The notes beneath the pieces are model-generated. The model was given only the letters and a program-made list of their open reading frames with translations. It made no database searches and was not told where the DNA came from. Shown here piece by piece: positions 7,710 to 15,077 of a stretch of 30,194 nucleotides of DNA (position 1 is the first letter of the stretch; each line of letters starts with the position of its first letter). A program made the position numbers and the translations under genes. The DNA lies in NCBI GenBank assembly GCA_051960855.1, contig JBQCDV010000097.1, positions 1-30,194 on the forward strand, given 5' to 3'. Origin of the DNA: JBQCDV01 sp051960855 (lineage in GTDB: Bacteria > Actinomycetota > Actinomycetes > JAJZTN01).

Positions 7710-7913
7710 TCAGAGGGCGCGAACGTTCTCCGCCTGCGGACCCTTGGGGCCCTGCGTGATGTCGAACTCCACGCGCTGGGCCTCCTGCAGCGAACGGTAG
7801 CCGTCGCCGGTAATGGCCGAGAAGTGGACGAAGACGTCCTTCGAGCCGTCGTCGACGGCGATGAAGCCGTAGCCCTTCTCGTCGTTGAACCACTTCACAG
7901 TGCCCTGAGCCAT
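7710..7913 (-). CDS. Cold-shock domain protein (CspA family)
   Basis: This is a 67-aa single-domain nucleic-acid chaperone that binds single-stranded RNA/DNA. Both RNA-binding motifs are present: RNP1 (KGYGFI, residues 13-18) and RNP2 (VFVHF, 27-31). The ORF is open further upstream, but the family always begins near MAQGTVKWFN. The ATG at 7913 has a strong ribosome site (GAAGGAG) with good spacing, so the start is secure. It is monocistronic, with terminators on its 3' side and a long upstream region before the MFS gene. It resembles the CspA-type proteins that actinobacteria carry in several copies; which paralogue this is cannot be told. Confidence 0.95.
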   Translation of the reverse strand: MAQGTVKWFNDEKGYGFIAVDDGSKDVFVHFSAITGDGYRSLQEAQRVEFDITQGPKGPQAENVRAL

Positions 7914-8213
7914 GCTGATCTCCTTCGAGGGACCGGTGCCTGCCTCCGATGGCAGACGCCGTGTCTTGGCGTTGACCTCGGCGTATGCCGAGTGGTGTCG
8001 TCGCGCTCGCCGTTGACGCCCCTGAGAGGGAGACCGACCTCGAGGGATCTCGATGTCGGACGGCCCACTGCACCCAGGTAGCACAAACGCCTGCGAACGG
8101 TGTCCGCAGGCGCTCAATCACGACCGATACTGCTCAAACAACCAACGGCAACGCTAGCAGAGCACGGGCAGCCGTCAAGCATCTGTGCGGAAGGTGCTGG
8201 AGAGCGGCCGCGG
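7914..8213 (-). promoter_or_regulatory. Upstream region and probable leader of the cold-shock gene
   Basis: These 300 bases between the MFS stop and the cold-shock start have no credible gene. On the minus strand the upstream half carries the hairpin at 8088-8112. Closer to the gene is a 6-bp inverted repeat, CTCGGC/GCCGAG with a 4-nt loop (7977-7992). Cold-shock genes usually have long structured leaders, and this spacing allows one, but I could not identify a convincing -35/-10 pair or a cold-box. Confidence 0.3.
8088..8112 (-). terminator. Probable terminator of the MFS gene
   Basis: CGCCTGCG (8088-8095) pairs perfectly with CGCAGGCG (8105-8112) around a 9-nt loop. Read on the minus strand, the stem is followed by TTTGTG, the nearest thing to a T-rich tail in this area. 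It lies about 100 nt beyond the MFS stop and before the cold-shock gene. Confidence 0.55.
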
Positions 8214-9788
8214 TCAGATGGCAGCGCCCGGGGCGGCGCCGTCGGTCGCGAGCTCGGTGTGACGCACGGAGAGCCCCACGACGGCGACCACGGCCGCGCC
8301 GAGGATCAGCACGGCGCCGACGAGGAACGCCGCGGTGAAGCCGTGCACCTCCGCCTGCGCCGCCACCGCCTGCGCGGCGGCCTTGGCCTTGTCTCCGCTC
8401 AGCTGCCCGCTGGCCGCCTGCTGCTTCACCTGGGCGGCGAGCTCGGACGCGCGGCTGGTGGCCGCGGTCGTCGCGACCGTCGACAGCACCGCCAGGCCAA
8501 CGGCGCTGCCGACCTGCTGCATGGTGTTGAGCACCGCCGAGGCCACCCCTGAGTCGCGGCGCTCGACGCCGTGCACGGCGGTCAACGTCATCGGCACGAA
8601 GACCAACCCCATGCCCAGGGAGATCACGAGCATGCCGGGCAGGACCCCGCCCAGGTAGCTCGAGCTCGTCGTGATGTGCGTGTAGAGCCACATCCCCACG
8701 GCGGCGACCGCCGCCCCCAGTCCAGCGATCCACCGCGGGTCCACCCGCGAGACGAGCCGACTGGCCACCTGGGCTGCGACCACGATCCCGACGCTGAACG
8801 GCAGGAAGGCGAAGCCGGCCTTCACGGCGCTGTAGCCGAGGACGGTCTGGATGTAGATGCCGAGGAAGTAGAACATCGCGAACAGCCCGGCGCCGATCAC
8901 GAGCATCGCGACGTAGGAGACCGCCCTCGTCCGGTCGGCCAACACGCGGAAGGGCATCAGCGCATGCGTGGAGCGGGCCTCGATGCCGAGGAAGGCGATG
9001 ACGAGGGCCACTCCCACGGCGAGGGTCCCGATGGTGACGGGGTCGCCCCAGCCGGCCGAGCGGTCGGCGGCGTGGGTGAAGCCGTAGACGACCAGGCTCA
9101 GACCCGCCGTCGCCGTCAGGGCACCGGGCAGGTCGAAGCGTCCCTGCTGCCGGCTGGACTCGTTCAGGACCCGCGGTGCGACACAGGCGACGAACAGCCC
9201 GATCGGGACGTTGATGATGAACGTCCAGCGCCACGACGCCTCCGTGAGGACGCCACCGAGGATGAGCCCGACCGCCGCGCCCGCACCCGACATGGCGGCG
9301 TAGACGGCGAAGGCCCGGTTGCGCGCCGCGCCGGGCGGGAAGTTCGTGGTCACCAGCGACAGCGCTGTGGGCGAGGCGATCGCGGCGCCGCAGCCCTGCA
9401 GGACACGGGCGAACAGCATCCAGGTGTCGTTCTGGGCGAGACCGCCCAGCAGCGAGGCGACAGCGAAGAGAACGACGCCGACCATGAACACCCGGCGCCG
9501 ACCGAGCAGGTCGCCGGCCCTGCCGCCGAGGAGCAGCAGGCCGCCGAAGGCGAGGGTGTAGGCGTTGACGACCCACGGCAGGTTGGCGAAGGAGAAGCCG
9601 AGGTCGGTCCGCAGGTGCGGCAGGGCGATGTTGACGATCGTGGCGTCGAGCACCACCATCAGCTGCGCTGCCGAGATGACCAGCAGTGCCAGGGCGAGGT
9701 GGCGCGACCCGCCGGCCCCTGCGTCGTGAGCAGACGAAGACCCCTCGGACGCGGAGGACTCGTCGACGGCAGGGGTCGTCGCACTCAT
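8214..9788 (-). CDS. MFS drug efflux transporter, DHA2 (EmrB/QacA-like) family
   Basis: This is a 524-aa proton-driven exporter of the 14-helix DHA2 type. Residues 1-28 are a hydrophilic Ser/Ala-rich tail. The first helix ends with LDATIVNIALP (about 47-57). The MFS motif A (GGRAGDLLGRRRVF) is at 88-101, and the drug:proton antiporter motif C region (GLILGGVLTEASWRWTFIINVPIG) follows. A large final hydrophilic loop contains KQQAASGQLSGDKAKAAAQA, common in this family between the last two helices. The ATG at 9788 has AAAGGA upstream. No regulator gene is adjacent, but a palindrome lies in its upstream region. The substrate is unknown, probably hydrophobic toxic compounds. Confidence 0.88.
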   Translation of the reverse strand: MSATTPAVDESSASEGSSSAHDAGAGGSRHLALALLVISAAQLMVVLDATIVNIALPHLRTDLGFSFANLPWVVNAYTLAFGGLLLLGGRAGDLLGRRRVFMVGVVLFAVASLLGGLAQNDTWMLFARVLQGCGAAIASPTALSLVTTNFPPGAARNRAFAVYAAMSGAGAAVGLILGGVLTEASWRWTFIINVPIGLFVACVAPRVLNESSRQQGRFDLPGALTATAGLSLVVYGFTHAADRSAGWGDPVTIGTLAVGVALVIAFLGIEARSTHALMPFRVLADRTRAVSYVAMLVIGAGLFAMFYFLGIYIQTVLGYSAVKAGFAFLPFSVGIVVAAQVASRLVSRVDPRWIAGLGAAVAAVGMWLYTHITTSSSYLGGVLPGMLVISLGMGLVFVPMTLTAVHGVERRDSGVASAVLNTMQQVGSAVGLAVLSTVATTAATSRASELAAQVKQQAASGQLSGDKAKAAAQAVAAQAEVHGFTAAFLVGAVLILGAAVVAVVGLSVRHTELATDGAAPGAAI

Positions 9789-9850
9789 GGCATTCCTTTC
9801 ACGGCCCAGCGGCGGAGGCGGTCAGACGACCGGTTGTTGCGCGGGCAGGC

Positions 9851-9870
9851 ACGTCGAGGCAGGTCGACGT
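9851..9870 (-). promoter_or_regulatory. Palindromic operator candidate upstream of the MFS gene
   Basis: ACGTCGA (9851-9857) and TCGACGT (9864-9870) are perfect inverted 7-bp arms with a 6-nt spacer, 63 bp upstream of the MFS start. A TAGGCT hexamer on the minus strand (9891-9886) could be the -10, placing the palindrome just downstream of transcription start, where a TetR- or MarR-like repressor could block. No such regulator is encoded nearby. The rest of 9789-9981 shows nothing else clear. Confidence 0.45.
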
Positions 9871-9981
9871 CACGGGGTCGTGAAGAGCCTAGGGGACGCG
9901 TCTCGCCGCCACGAGTCGGTTTCGCTGATGGCGATCTTGGTAGAGGCGCGTGACGATCAGTCGAGAGCAGGAAGCCCTCCG

Positions 9982-11511
9982 TCAGTCGGCGCTCTGCTCA
10001 GCCGTCTCGAGAACGTTGCCCGCGAGGATTCCACTCATCCCGCGGAAGACCGGCCCCACGTGCAGACCAGAGCCGTTGATCGTGAACTCGTGGATCTCCC
10101 GGTCGTGCGCTGACCCGCGCATCTTGAGCACCGTGAGCCCCCGCTTGATCTCACCGCGCATCTCCACGTAGCGCAGCAGGATGATCGAGTCGGTCAGCGT
10201 GGAGATATGTCCCTCGGTGATGGAGGAGCCACCGAGCAGGGTGGTGGTCGCAGCGGTCAGCAGGGCGGTGGTCTCCCCCGCCTTGAGGAACGAGGTGAGG
10301 CCGATGATGAACTCGCGGAAGGCCTTGGGAGAGCCGATTCGCTCGAGTGCGGAGAGGCTGTCGATCGCCACGCGCGAGGGCTGGTACTCGTCGATGAGGT
10401 TCTTGATCTCGACAAGGTGGTCTTCGAGCGAGGCGACCTCCGGATAGGTGGCCACCAGCCGCAGCCGCCCGTCGCGCTCCATCTGGGCGAAGTCGCGGCC
10501 CCAGCCCCGGGCATTGCGGAAGATCTGGTCGCGGCTCTCCTCGAACGCGAGCAGCAGGCTGCGCTCACCGCTGTCGGCACCCCCGGCCATGAACTCCGTG
10601 ACCATCAGCGTCTTGCCGGTCCCCGTCGCCCCCGAGGCAAGGACGATGGAGTCGCGGAAGAAGCCGCCGCCGCACAGAGCGTCCAGTTCCGGATTGCCAC
10701 TCGTCACCCGCGCATCCGACGAGCGCGCGGTGAGCGAGACCACCGAGAGCGGGATGACGACGATGCCCTGGCCGGGCAGGACGGTGAACGGGTACTCCCC
10801 CTTGCGGTGCAGCGCGCCCCGCATCTTGAGGACCTCGACCGTCCGACGGCGCTTCTCGCTCTCGAGGGTGTTGCGCAGGACGACGACGTTGTCGACGACA
10901 TATTCGCCGACATCCAGCCCGTCGGTCTCTTCGCCGTCGCGGGCCTCCGAGGTCATCACGATCGTGAGACCGAGCCGCTTGAGCCTGGTGATGAGCAGCC
11001 GCATCCGTCGCCGGAGGTCGTACTCCGAGCTAAAGCGACTGACCACGGCGTTCAGGGAGTCGATCGCGATGCGGGTCGCGCCGACGCGGTCAGCGGCGTG
11101 CCCGATCTGGGCCGCGAGGATGTCGAACTCGTCGCCCTCCGGGGCTCCCCCAGCCTCGGCTCCGTACCCCTCGCCGAGCAGCGGACTGCCGTCAACGAAC
11201 TCCAGCAGCTCGTCCCGTTCCAGCTTGTCGACATCCCACCCGAGGGTGGCGAAGTTGCGCCGCAGCTCCTGCGCCGGCTCCTCGAGGGTGACGAAGACGC
11301 CGGGCTCGCCGGCCTTGGCGCCCTCCACGACGAACTGCCCCGCGAAGATCGTCTTCGCTGATCCGGCCGCTCCCACGACAAGCGTGGCGCGCCCCTGCGT
11401 GAGGCCACCGGCGGAGACATGGTCGAAACCGGGGATGCCGGTCTCGACGCGCGGCAGCGTCAGGACCTCGTCCCCGCTGTAAAGCGAGACCGGGCGGGCG
11501 ATGTCGCTCAT
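9982..11511 (-). CDS. KaiC-like two-domain circadian clock family ATPase
   Basis: This 509-aa protein has two RecA-like KaiC domains, like cyanobacterial KaiC (519 aa). The first domain has Walker A GAAGSAKT (47-54), catalytic Glu77-Glu78 and Walker B RIAIDSL (Asp151). The second has Walker A GATGTGKT (294-301), Glu324-Glu325 and RVAIDSL (Asp384). The autophosphorylation segment of cyanobacterial KaiC is conserved as ITEGHISTLTDS (431-442): Ser437-Thr438 align with Ser431-Thr432, and Thr432 with Thr426. It is followed by RYVEMRGEIKRGLTVLKMRGS. The C-terminal tail after the phosphodomain is short (about 20 residues), so the KaiA-binding tail seems reduced. The ATG at 11511 overlaps the stop of the HATPase gene (ATGA); upstream frame extension was rejected. 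No kaiA or kaiB is in the window. By homology it should hydrolyse ATP and may autophosphorylate; a timing role is unproven. Confidence 0.88.
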   Translation of the reverse strand: MSDIARPVSLYSGDEVLTLPRVETGIPGFDHVSAGGLTQGRATLVVGAAGSAKTIFAGQFVVEGAKAGEPGVFVTLEEPAQELRRNFATLGWDVDKLERDELLEFVDGSPLLGEGYGAEAGGAPEGDEFDILAAQIGHAADRVGATRIAIDSLNAVVSRFSSEYDLRRRMRLLITRLKRLGLTIVMTSEARDGEETDGLDVGEYVVDNVVVLRNTLESEKRRRTVEVLKMRGALHRKGEYPFTVLPGQGIVVIPLSVVSLTARSSDARVTSGNPELDALCGGGFFRDSIVLASGATGTGKTLMVTEFMAGGADSGERSLLLAFEESRDQIFRNARGWGRDFAQMERDGRLRLVATYPEVASLEDHLVEIKNLIDEYQPSRVAIDSLSALERIGSPKAFREFIIGLTSFLKAGETTALLTAATTTLLGGSSITEGHISTLTDSIILLRYVEMRGEIKRGLTVLKMRGSAHDREIHEFTINGSGLHVGPVFRGMSGILAGNVLETAEQSAD

Positions 11512-11996
11512 CTGCCCTCCAGCAGCTGACTCGCGCCGTCCCGGGTGTCGCGGCGCCGCACCCCGGGGGCTGTCACGGTGCACCACACGGTCTTGCCGAA
11601 GTCGTCTGACACGACGCCCCACTCCTCGGCCATCGCCTCGATCAGCGCGATGCCGCGCCCCGATGGACGCGAGGAGCTGTAAGGCTGCTGCTCGGGCTCG
11701 ACGAGGTTGCGGTCGGCAACGGTCACGAGGACAGCGCCGTCGAGGGCGGTGACCCCGACGCTGATGGCGGTGCGGGCGTGGATGACGGCGTTGGTCACCA
11801 TCTCGCTGACGAGCAGTGCCAGGACCTGCGCCGCCTCCGACGACACGTCCACCTGGTCGAGCGACCACCTCCGCGCCGCCGCCGGAGCCGCCGGGTGCGG
11901 CCGCAGCTCGAGATGCTCGTGGTCGTGGTGGAGAGCCTGCCGGTGGGGAGCCTGGTGCGCGGGCACGAGTGCAGACAGCACTCTGTGGCACCCCAC
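11508..11996 (-). CDS. RsbW/anti-sigma-like HATPase coupled to the KaiC-like gene
   Basis: This 162-aa single-domain GHKL ATPase is of the kind found in anti-sigma serine kinases (RsbW, SpoIIAB) and related actinobacterial regulators. The N box SEMVTNAVIHA has Glu65, Asn69 and His73. G1 is VADRN (Asp95) and G2 is SGRGIALIEAM (Gly113-Gly115). There is no histidine-kinase dimerisation domain. The N-terminus is unusually His-rich, with seven His in residues 14-34 including HHDHEH. I chose GTG 11996 because GAGGAGG lies 8 nt upstream; the frame continues to 12086 but that part is poor. The stop overlaps the next gene's start (ATGA). The expected partner is a sigma factor or anti-sigma antagonist, none of which is in the window. 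Coupling to a KaiC-like protein suggests the two act in one pathway. Confidence 0.8.
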   Translation of the reverse strand: MGCHRVLSALVPAHQAPHRQALHHDHEHLELRPHPAAPAAARRWSLDQVDVSSEAAQVLALLVSEMVTNAVIHARTAISVGVTALDGAVLVTVADRNLVEPEQQPYSSSRPSGRGIALIEAMAEEWGVVSDDFGKTVWCTVTAPGVRRRDTRDGASQLLEGR

Positions 11997-12022
11997 GTGT
12001 GGGCCCTCCTCGTCGTCCCTGC

Positions 12023-12054
12023 AGCAGTTGCGGATCAAGAATACGAGCAGTTGC
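12023..12054 (-). promoter_or_regulatory. Promoter candidate flanked by 9-bp direct repeats
   Basis: On the minus strand TATTCT (12043-12038) fits a -10 element upstream of the HATPase-KaiC pair. It is flanked on both sides by identical copies of GCAACTGCT (plus-strand AGCAGTTGC at 12023-12031 and 12046-12054), 23 bp apart. The -35 is not clear. The repeats could be a two-site operator for these genes. Confidence 0.4.
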
Positions 12055-12114
12055 CCATTACCGCGCGGCGGCGGGGACGGCGTCACCGGCGTGGCCGGGT
12101 GGCTGCTTCAGTCG

Positions 12115-12459
12115 CTACTTCACGCGTAGGGGGTCGTGCCCGACGCGCATGAGGGAACGCCGCCACTCGCTGTCCTGCAGCCGCCCGCTGTCGGGCGTGG
12201 GCTGCTCGCGGTCCACGAGGTCGACGACCTCCCGCATCACCGCGACGTCGTCCGTGGTCAGGTCCATCTCGCGCTTGGTCAGGATGTCGAGCACGCCGCG
12301 CGACGTCGCATCACCGACCTCGTCGGGGACGGCCTGCGTCCCCGGTTGGGCGGAGTCCTGCAGGAGGAACTCCCGCAGCTCCTTGCTGGTCATGTTGACC
12401 GCCTCGTGGAACTGCTGCCACAGCTCGTCGATCTCAGGGTCTGGATGCACAGGTGCCAT
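12115..12459 (-). CDS. DUF3140 family protein
   Basis: This 114-aa soluble protein contains the characteristic segment DELWQQFHEAVNMTSKELREFL (about residues 11-32) and the later block EWRRSLMRVGHDPLR, both typical of DUF3140, a small family common in actinobacteria with no established function. It is rich in charged residues and has no membrane segment or signal peptide. I start it at ATG 12459; an in-frame ATG at 12483 would add eight residues, and neither has a well-spaced ribosome site. It lies 118 bp upstream of the HATPase-KaiC pair on the same strand and may share its transcript. It is divergent from the RNase Z-like gene. Confidence 0.8.
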   Translation of the reverse strand: MAPVHPDPEIDELWQQFHEAVNMTSKELREFLLQDSAQPGTQAVPDEVGDATSRGVLDILTKREMDLTTDDVAVMREVVDLVDREQPTPDSGRLQDSEWRRSLMRVGHDPLRVK

Positions 12460-12516
12460 ACCTCTCGCGTGCCCGGCAGGCATGATCGGAAAACGACGTG
12501 GGGTAGGAATGGCGCC

Positions 12517-13506
12517 GTGCCAGACCGCGCCCTCGTCGTCCTGGGAACCAGCGCGGGCGTCCCGACGAGGATGCGCAACCACAGCGGGTTCGTGCTGCTG
12601 TGGGACCGGGAGCGTCTCCTGGTCGACCCAGGCGAGGGCACTCAGCGGCAGCTGCAGCACGTCGGCGTGTCGGCCGGGTCCCTCTCCCGGATCGCGGTGA
12701 CCCATGCGCACGGCGACCACTGTCTCGGGCTGCCCGGCGTCCTGCAGCGGCGCGTCTTCGACGGCATCGACACGCCGGTCGCGGTGCACGCACCGGCGGC
12801 GGCCGTCCCGCGGCTGCAGCAGCTCGTCGGCGCGACCCACCACGGCGGTCCGCAGCCAGCGGAGTGGCGGCCGGAGCCAGGCGCCGCCAGAGAGGCGGCG
12901 GCCGCGCGCGGGGCGGTCGAGCGCGCGGCGGCTCCTGCGCCTACCGAACGGCGAGACGGACCTCTCCTGCAGGCCCGCGAGCTTGACCATCGTGTCCCGT
13001 GCGTCGGCTACCGGTGGCAGGAACCCGACGGCTACACGGTGCTGCCCGAGCGTCTCCACGAGGCCGGTGTCGCAGGCCCGGACGTCGGGCGGCTGCTGCG
13101 GGAGGGCATCCTGCACCGCGGCGGCACCACGGTGACGCGGGAGCAGGTGACGGTCGCGCGGCGTGGCCAGTCAGTGGCCTTCGTCCTCGACACCCGTCGC
13201 TGTGACGCTGCTGTCGCCCTGGCTCACGATGTCGACCTGCTTGTCATCGAGGCCACCTATCTCGACAGGGACCGCGACCTGGCCGAGCGGTACGGGCACC
13301 TCACCGCGGCGCAGGCGGCGCAGATTGCCACCGAGGCCGGCGCGCATCGGCTGGTGCTGGTGCACGTCTCGCAGCGCTACGGGGACGACGCTGTCGCGGT
13401 GGCGGACGCCTTCCTCACCGAGGCGGGACGATGGCATGCCGACGTCGTCATGCCACAGGACCTGGAGACCGTGGAGCTGCCAAAGCGGCGACGGCTCCCG
13501 GCCTAA
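12517..13506 (+). CDS. rnz: Ribonuclease Z-like metallo-beta-lactamase fold hydrolase
   Basis: This 329-aa protein begins with the RNase Z-type strand ALVVLGTSAGVPTRMRN and has the zinc-binding motif THAHGDHCLGLPG (His63, His65, Asp67, His68). It also has AFVLDTRRC and the C-terminal VIEATYLDRDRDLAERYGHLTAAQAA and LVHVSQRY segments. The last three match the metal-binding and signature regions of tRNA 3'-processing endonuclease RNase Z. Residues about 112-150 are a low-complexity Ala/Arg/Glu-rich insertion. The start is GTG 12517; TAGGAAT about 6 nt upstream could be either a -10 of a leaderless transcript or a weak ribosome site. It would trim 3' trailers from tRNA precursors. Another enzyme of the same superfamily cannot be fully excluded. 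Confidence 0.78.
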   Translation: MPDRALVVLGTSAGVPTRMRNHSGFVLLWDRERLLVDPGEGTQRQLQHVGVSAGSLSRIAVTHAHGDHCLGLPGVLQRRVFDGIDTPVAVHAPAAAVPRLQQLVGATHHGGPQPAEWRPEPGAAREAAAARGAVERAAAPAPTERRDGPLLQARELDHRVPCVGYRWQEPDGYTVLPERLHEAGVAGPDVGRLLREGILHRGGTTVTREQVTVARRGQSVAFVLDTRRCDAAVALAHDVDLLVIEATYLDRDRDLAERYGHLTAAQAAQIATEAGAHRLVLVHVSQRYGDDAVAVADAFLTEAGRWHADVVMPQDLETVELPKRRRLPA

Positions 13507-13512
13507 CAGCCC

Positions 13513-13529
13513 CCGGCAGCAGTTGCCGG
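13513..13529. terminator. Short bidirectional hairpin between convergent genes
   Basis: CCGGCA (13513-13518) and TGCCGG (13524-13529) form a 6-bp stem with a 5-nt loop in the 23-bp gap between the RNase Z-like gene and the convergent 515-aa gene. It can act in both directions. Confidence 0.5.
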
Positions 13530-15077
13530 TCAGCGCCTGGCCAGGAGCCCGGCACCGACTGCCAGCCCCAGCACCGACCGCGGCTCGTAGGGGACGCGCC
13601 ACAGCCCGCCGTGGACAGCGCCGTTCGCGAAGAGGTCCTGCGGGTGGCCGAGGACCGGGCGCGGTGCGCGCAGGTCGTGGACGAGCAGGGCGGCCATCAG
13701 CGCGCTGCTCGTCGCGGGGGCGAAGACCTCGACGCCGAAGCGGCCGGCGCCGGCATACGCGGCGGCCAGGACGCGGTTGCGGACGACGCTGCGCGTGCGG
13801 GTCGGCGGCGCGACGTTGGCCGACACCACCCGCCCGGCGTCGAAGTCCACGAGCGCCCGCCACCGTTGCAGCTGCTTGGCGAGGGCGTAATTAGGACCCT
13901 GCTGGACGACGAGGGAGTCGGCGACGCCGAGGCGACGTCCATCCGGCACGTCCACAGTGCGCCGGTAGGCGGGCCGGAACAGTCGTGCGGCGGGGACAAG
14001 ACCGGTCGCGGCGCGCAGCGGGGCCTGAGCGAGGCGCCGCCAACCACGGGCGGCGAAGCGGGCCCGGGCCACCTCAACGGCGTCGGGTGGCGCGAGGAAG
14101 ACGTCGGTGGGCGTGGCCAGCATCGCGCAGGCGGCTTCGGGACGTGCCGACCGGGCCCGCTCCCACGCCAGGTCGACTGCCTGCTGCAGGGGCGGAAACG
14201 CGCGCCCGTCGGCGTAGACGTAGTTGCCGAAGACGGGCCGTCGGGCGACGCGGACGGCCAGGGCACCGACGGCGCCGGGAGCGCGGCGGACGTCGAGGCC
14301 GAGGACGGGACCGACGGCGCCGCCCGGTCTCGGGGCGCCCTCGGCTCCCGATCCGCTGCCCTGAGCGATGCCTGCTCCCTCCCCCTGCAGGGGCACCACC
14401 AGGGTGCCGGCGAGCTGTCCGGCCGCGGCGACGAGGCGCTCCCAAACACCCGTCGCGGGCACGTCGACCGCCGTAACCCGCGCACCCCAGCGCAGCAGCG
14501 ACAATGTCGGGGCCATCTCGGCGCCGGCGCCCACGACGACGAAATCGAGGTCGTCGAGGTCGAGCCATTCGGGATGGTCGATGACGGCCCGCACGGCATC
14601 CGCGGCCGAGGGCTCGAGGACGCCAGCGTCCTGCCATGCCGCGAGCTGCCCGCTCAGCTCGTCCTCGCGCAGGCGACCCCCGTGCCAGGGCAGCGAGAAG
14701 CTCGTCTCCCGCGCCCCGCCGCCCACGAACGTCGTCGTCTGGGGTGGCTCGTCGACGTCTGCCTCGGCGCCGTCCCCGCTCTGGTACAGCAGATGCTCCG
14801 CAGCGGCGTCGAGCGCCGCAGCTGCTGCCGCGACGTCGCTTCCCGCGCCGGCGGCCGCGACCGTCAGGTCGCGCACATGCCGGGCGTAGCGCCGCCGCCA
14901 GTCGCCCTCCCGCTCGATCGCAGCGGCGATGCTGGAAGCGTCCGATCCGCCCGCGGCCGCCGCGGCTGCGAACACCGCCCGGCCCACAGTGCTGGTGCTC
15001 TCGAAGCCGTCAGCCCGGCGGGAGTCCGGGCGGTACCAGACACCGGGCAGTGGGGAGTCGCCGCCAGGGTGGCTCAT
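13530..15077 (-). CDS. Unrecognised 515-aa protein with a Rossmann-like motif
   Basis: I cannot name this family. The protein is cytosolic in appearance, with no signal peptide or clear membrane helix. Residues 1-110 are Ala-rich and helical. A segment at 177-205 (DLDFVVVGAGAEMAP followed by LLRWGARVTAVDVP) looks like the first half of a Rossmann nucleotide-binding fold, with VVGAGAEM as the loop and Asp205 at the end of the second strand. Residues 232-253 are a Gly/Ser/Ala-rich linker. The C-terminal half has FGNYVYADGRAF (283-294) and SLVVQQGPNYALAKQLQRW (388-406), which read as conserved-type blocks. The ATG at 15077 overlaps the stop of the thioesterase gene (ATGA), so the two are coupled. 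The link to acyl-CoA hydrolysis hints at lipid or acyl metabolism, but that is inference only. Confidence 0.75.
   Translation of the reverse strand: MSHPGGDSPLPGVWYRPDSRRADGFESTSTVGRAVFAAAAAAGGSDASSIAAAIEREGDWRRRYARHVRDLTVAAAGAGSDVAAAAAALDAAAEHLLYQSGDGAEADVDEPPQTTTFVGGGARETSFSLPWHGGRLREDELSGQLAAWQDAGVLEPSAADAVRAVIDHPEWLDLDDLDFVVVGAGAEMAPTLSLLRWGARVTAVDVPATGVWERLVAAAGQLAGTLVVPLQGEGAGIAQGSGSGAEGAPRPGGAVGPVLGLDVRRAPGAVGALAVRVARRPVFGNYVYADGRAFPPLQQAVDLAWERARSARPEAACAMLATPTDVFLAPPDAVEVARARFAARGWRRLAQAPLRAATGLVPAARLFRPAYRRTVDVPDGRRLGVADSLVVQQGPNYALAKQLQRWRALVDFDAGRVVSANVAPPTRTRSVVRNRVLAAAYAGAGRFGVEVFAPATSSALMAALLVHDLRAPRPVLGHPQDLFANGAVHGGLWRVPYEPRSVLGLAVGAGLLARR

Noticed and set aside
11512..11991. 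N-terminal extension of the KaiC-like protein
   Set aside because: It runs through the HATPase gene in another frame; the ATG at 11511 gives a normal KaiC N-terminus and an ATGA overlap.
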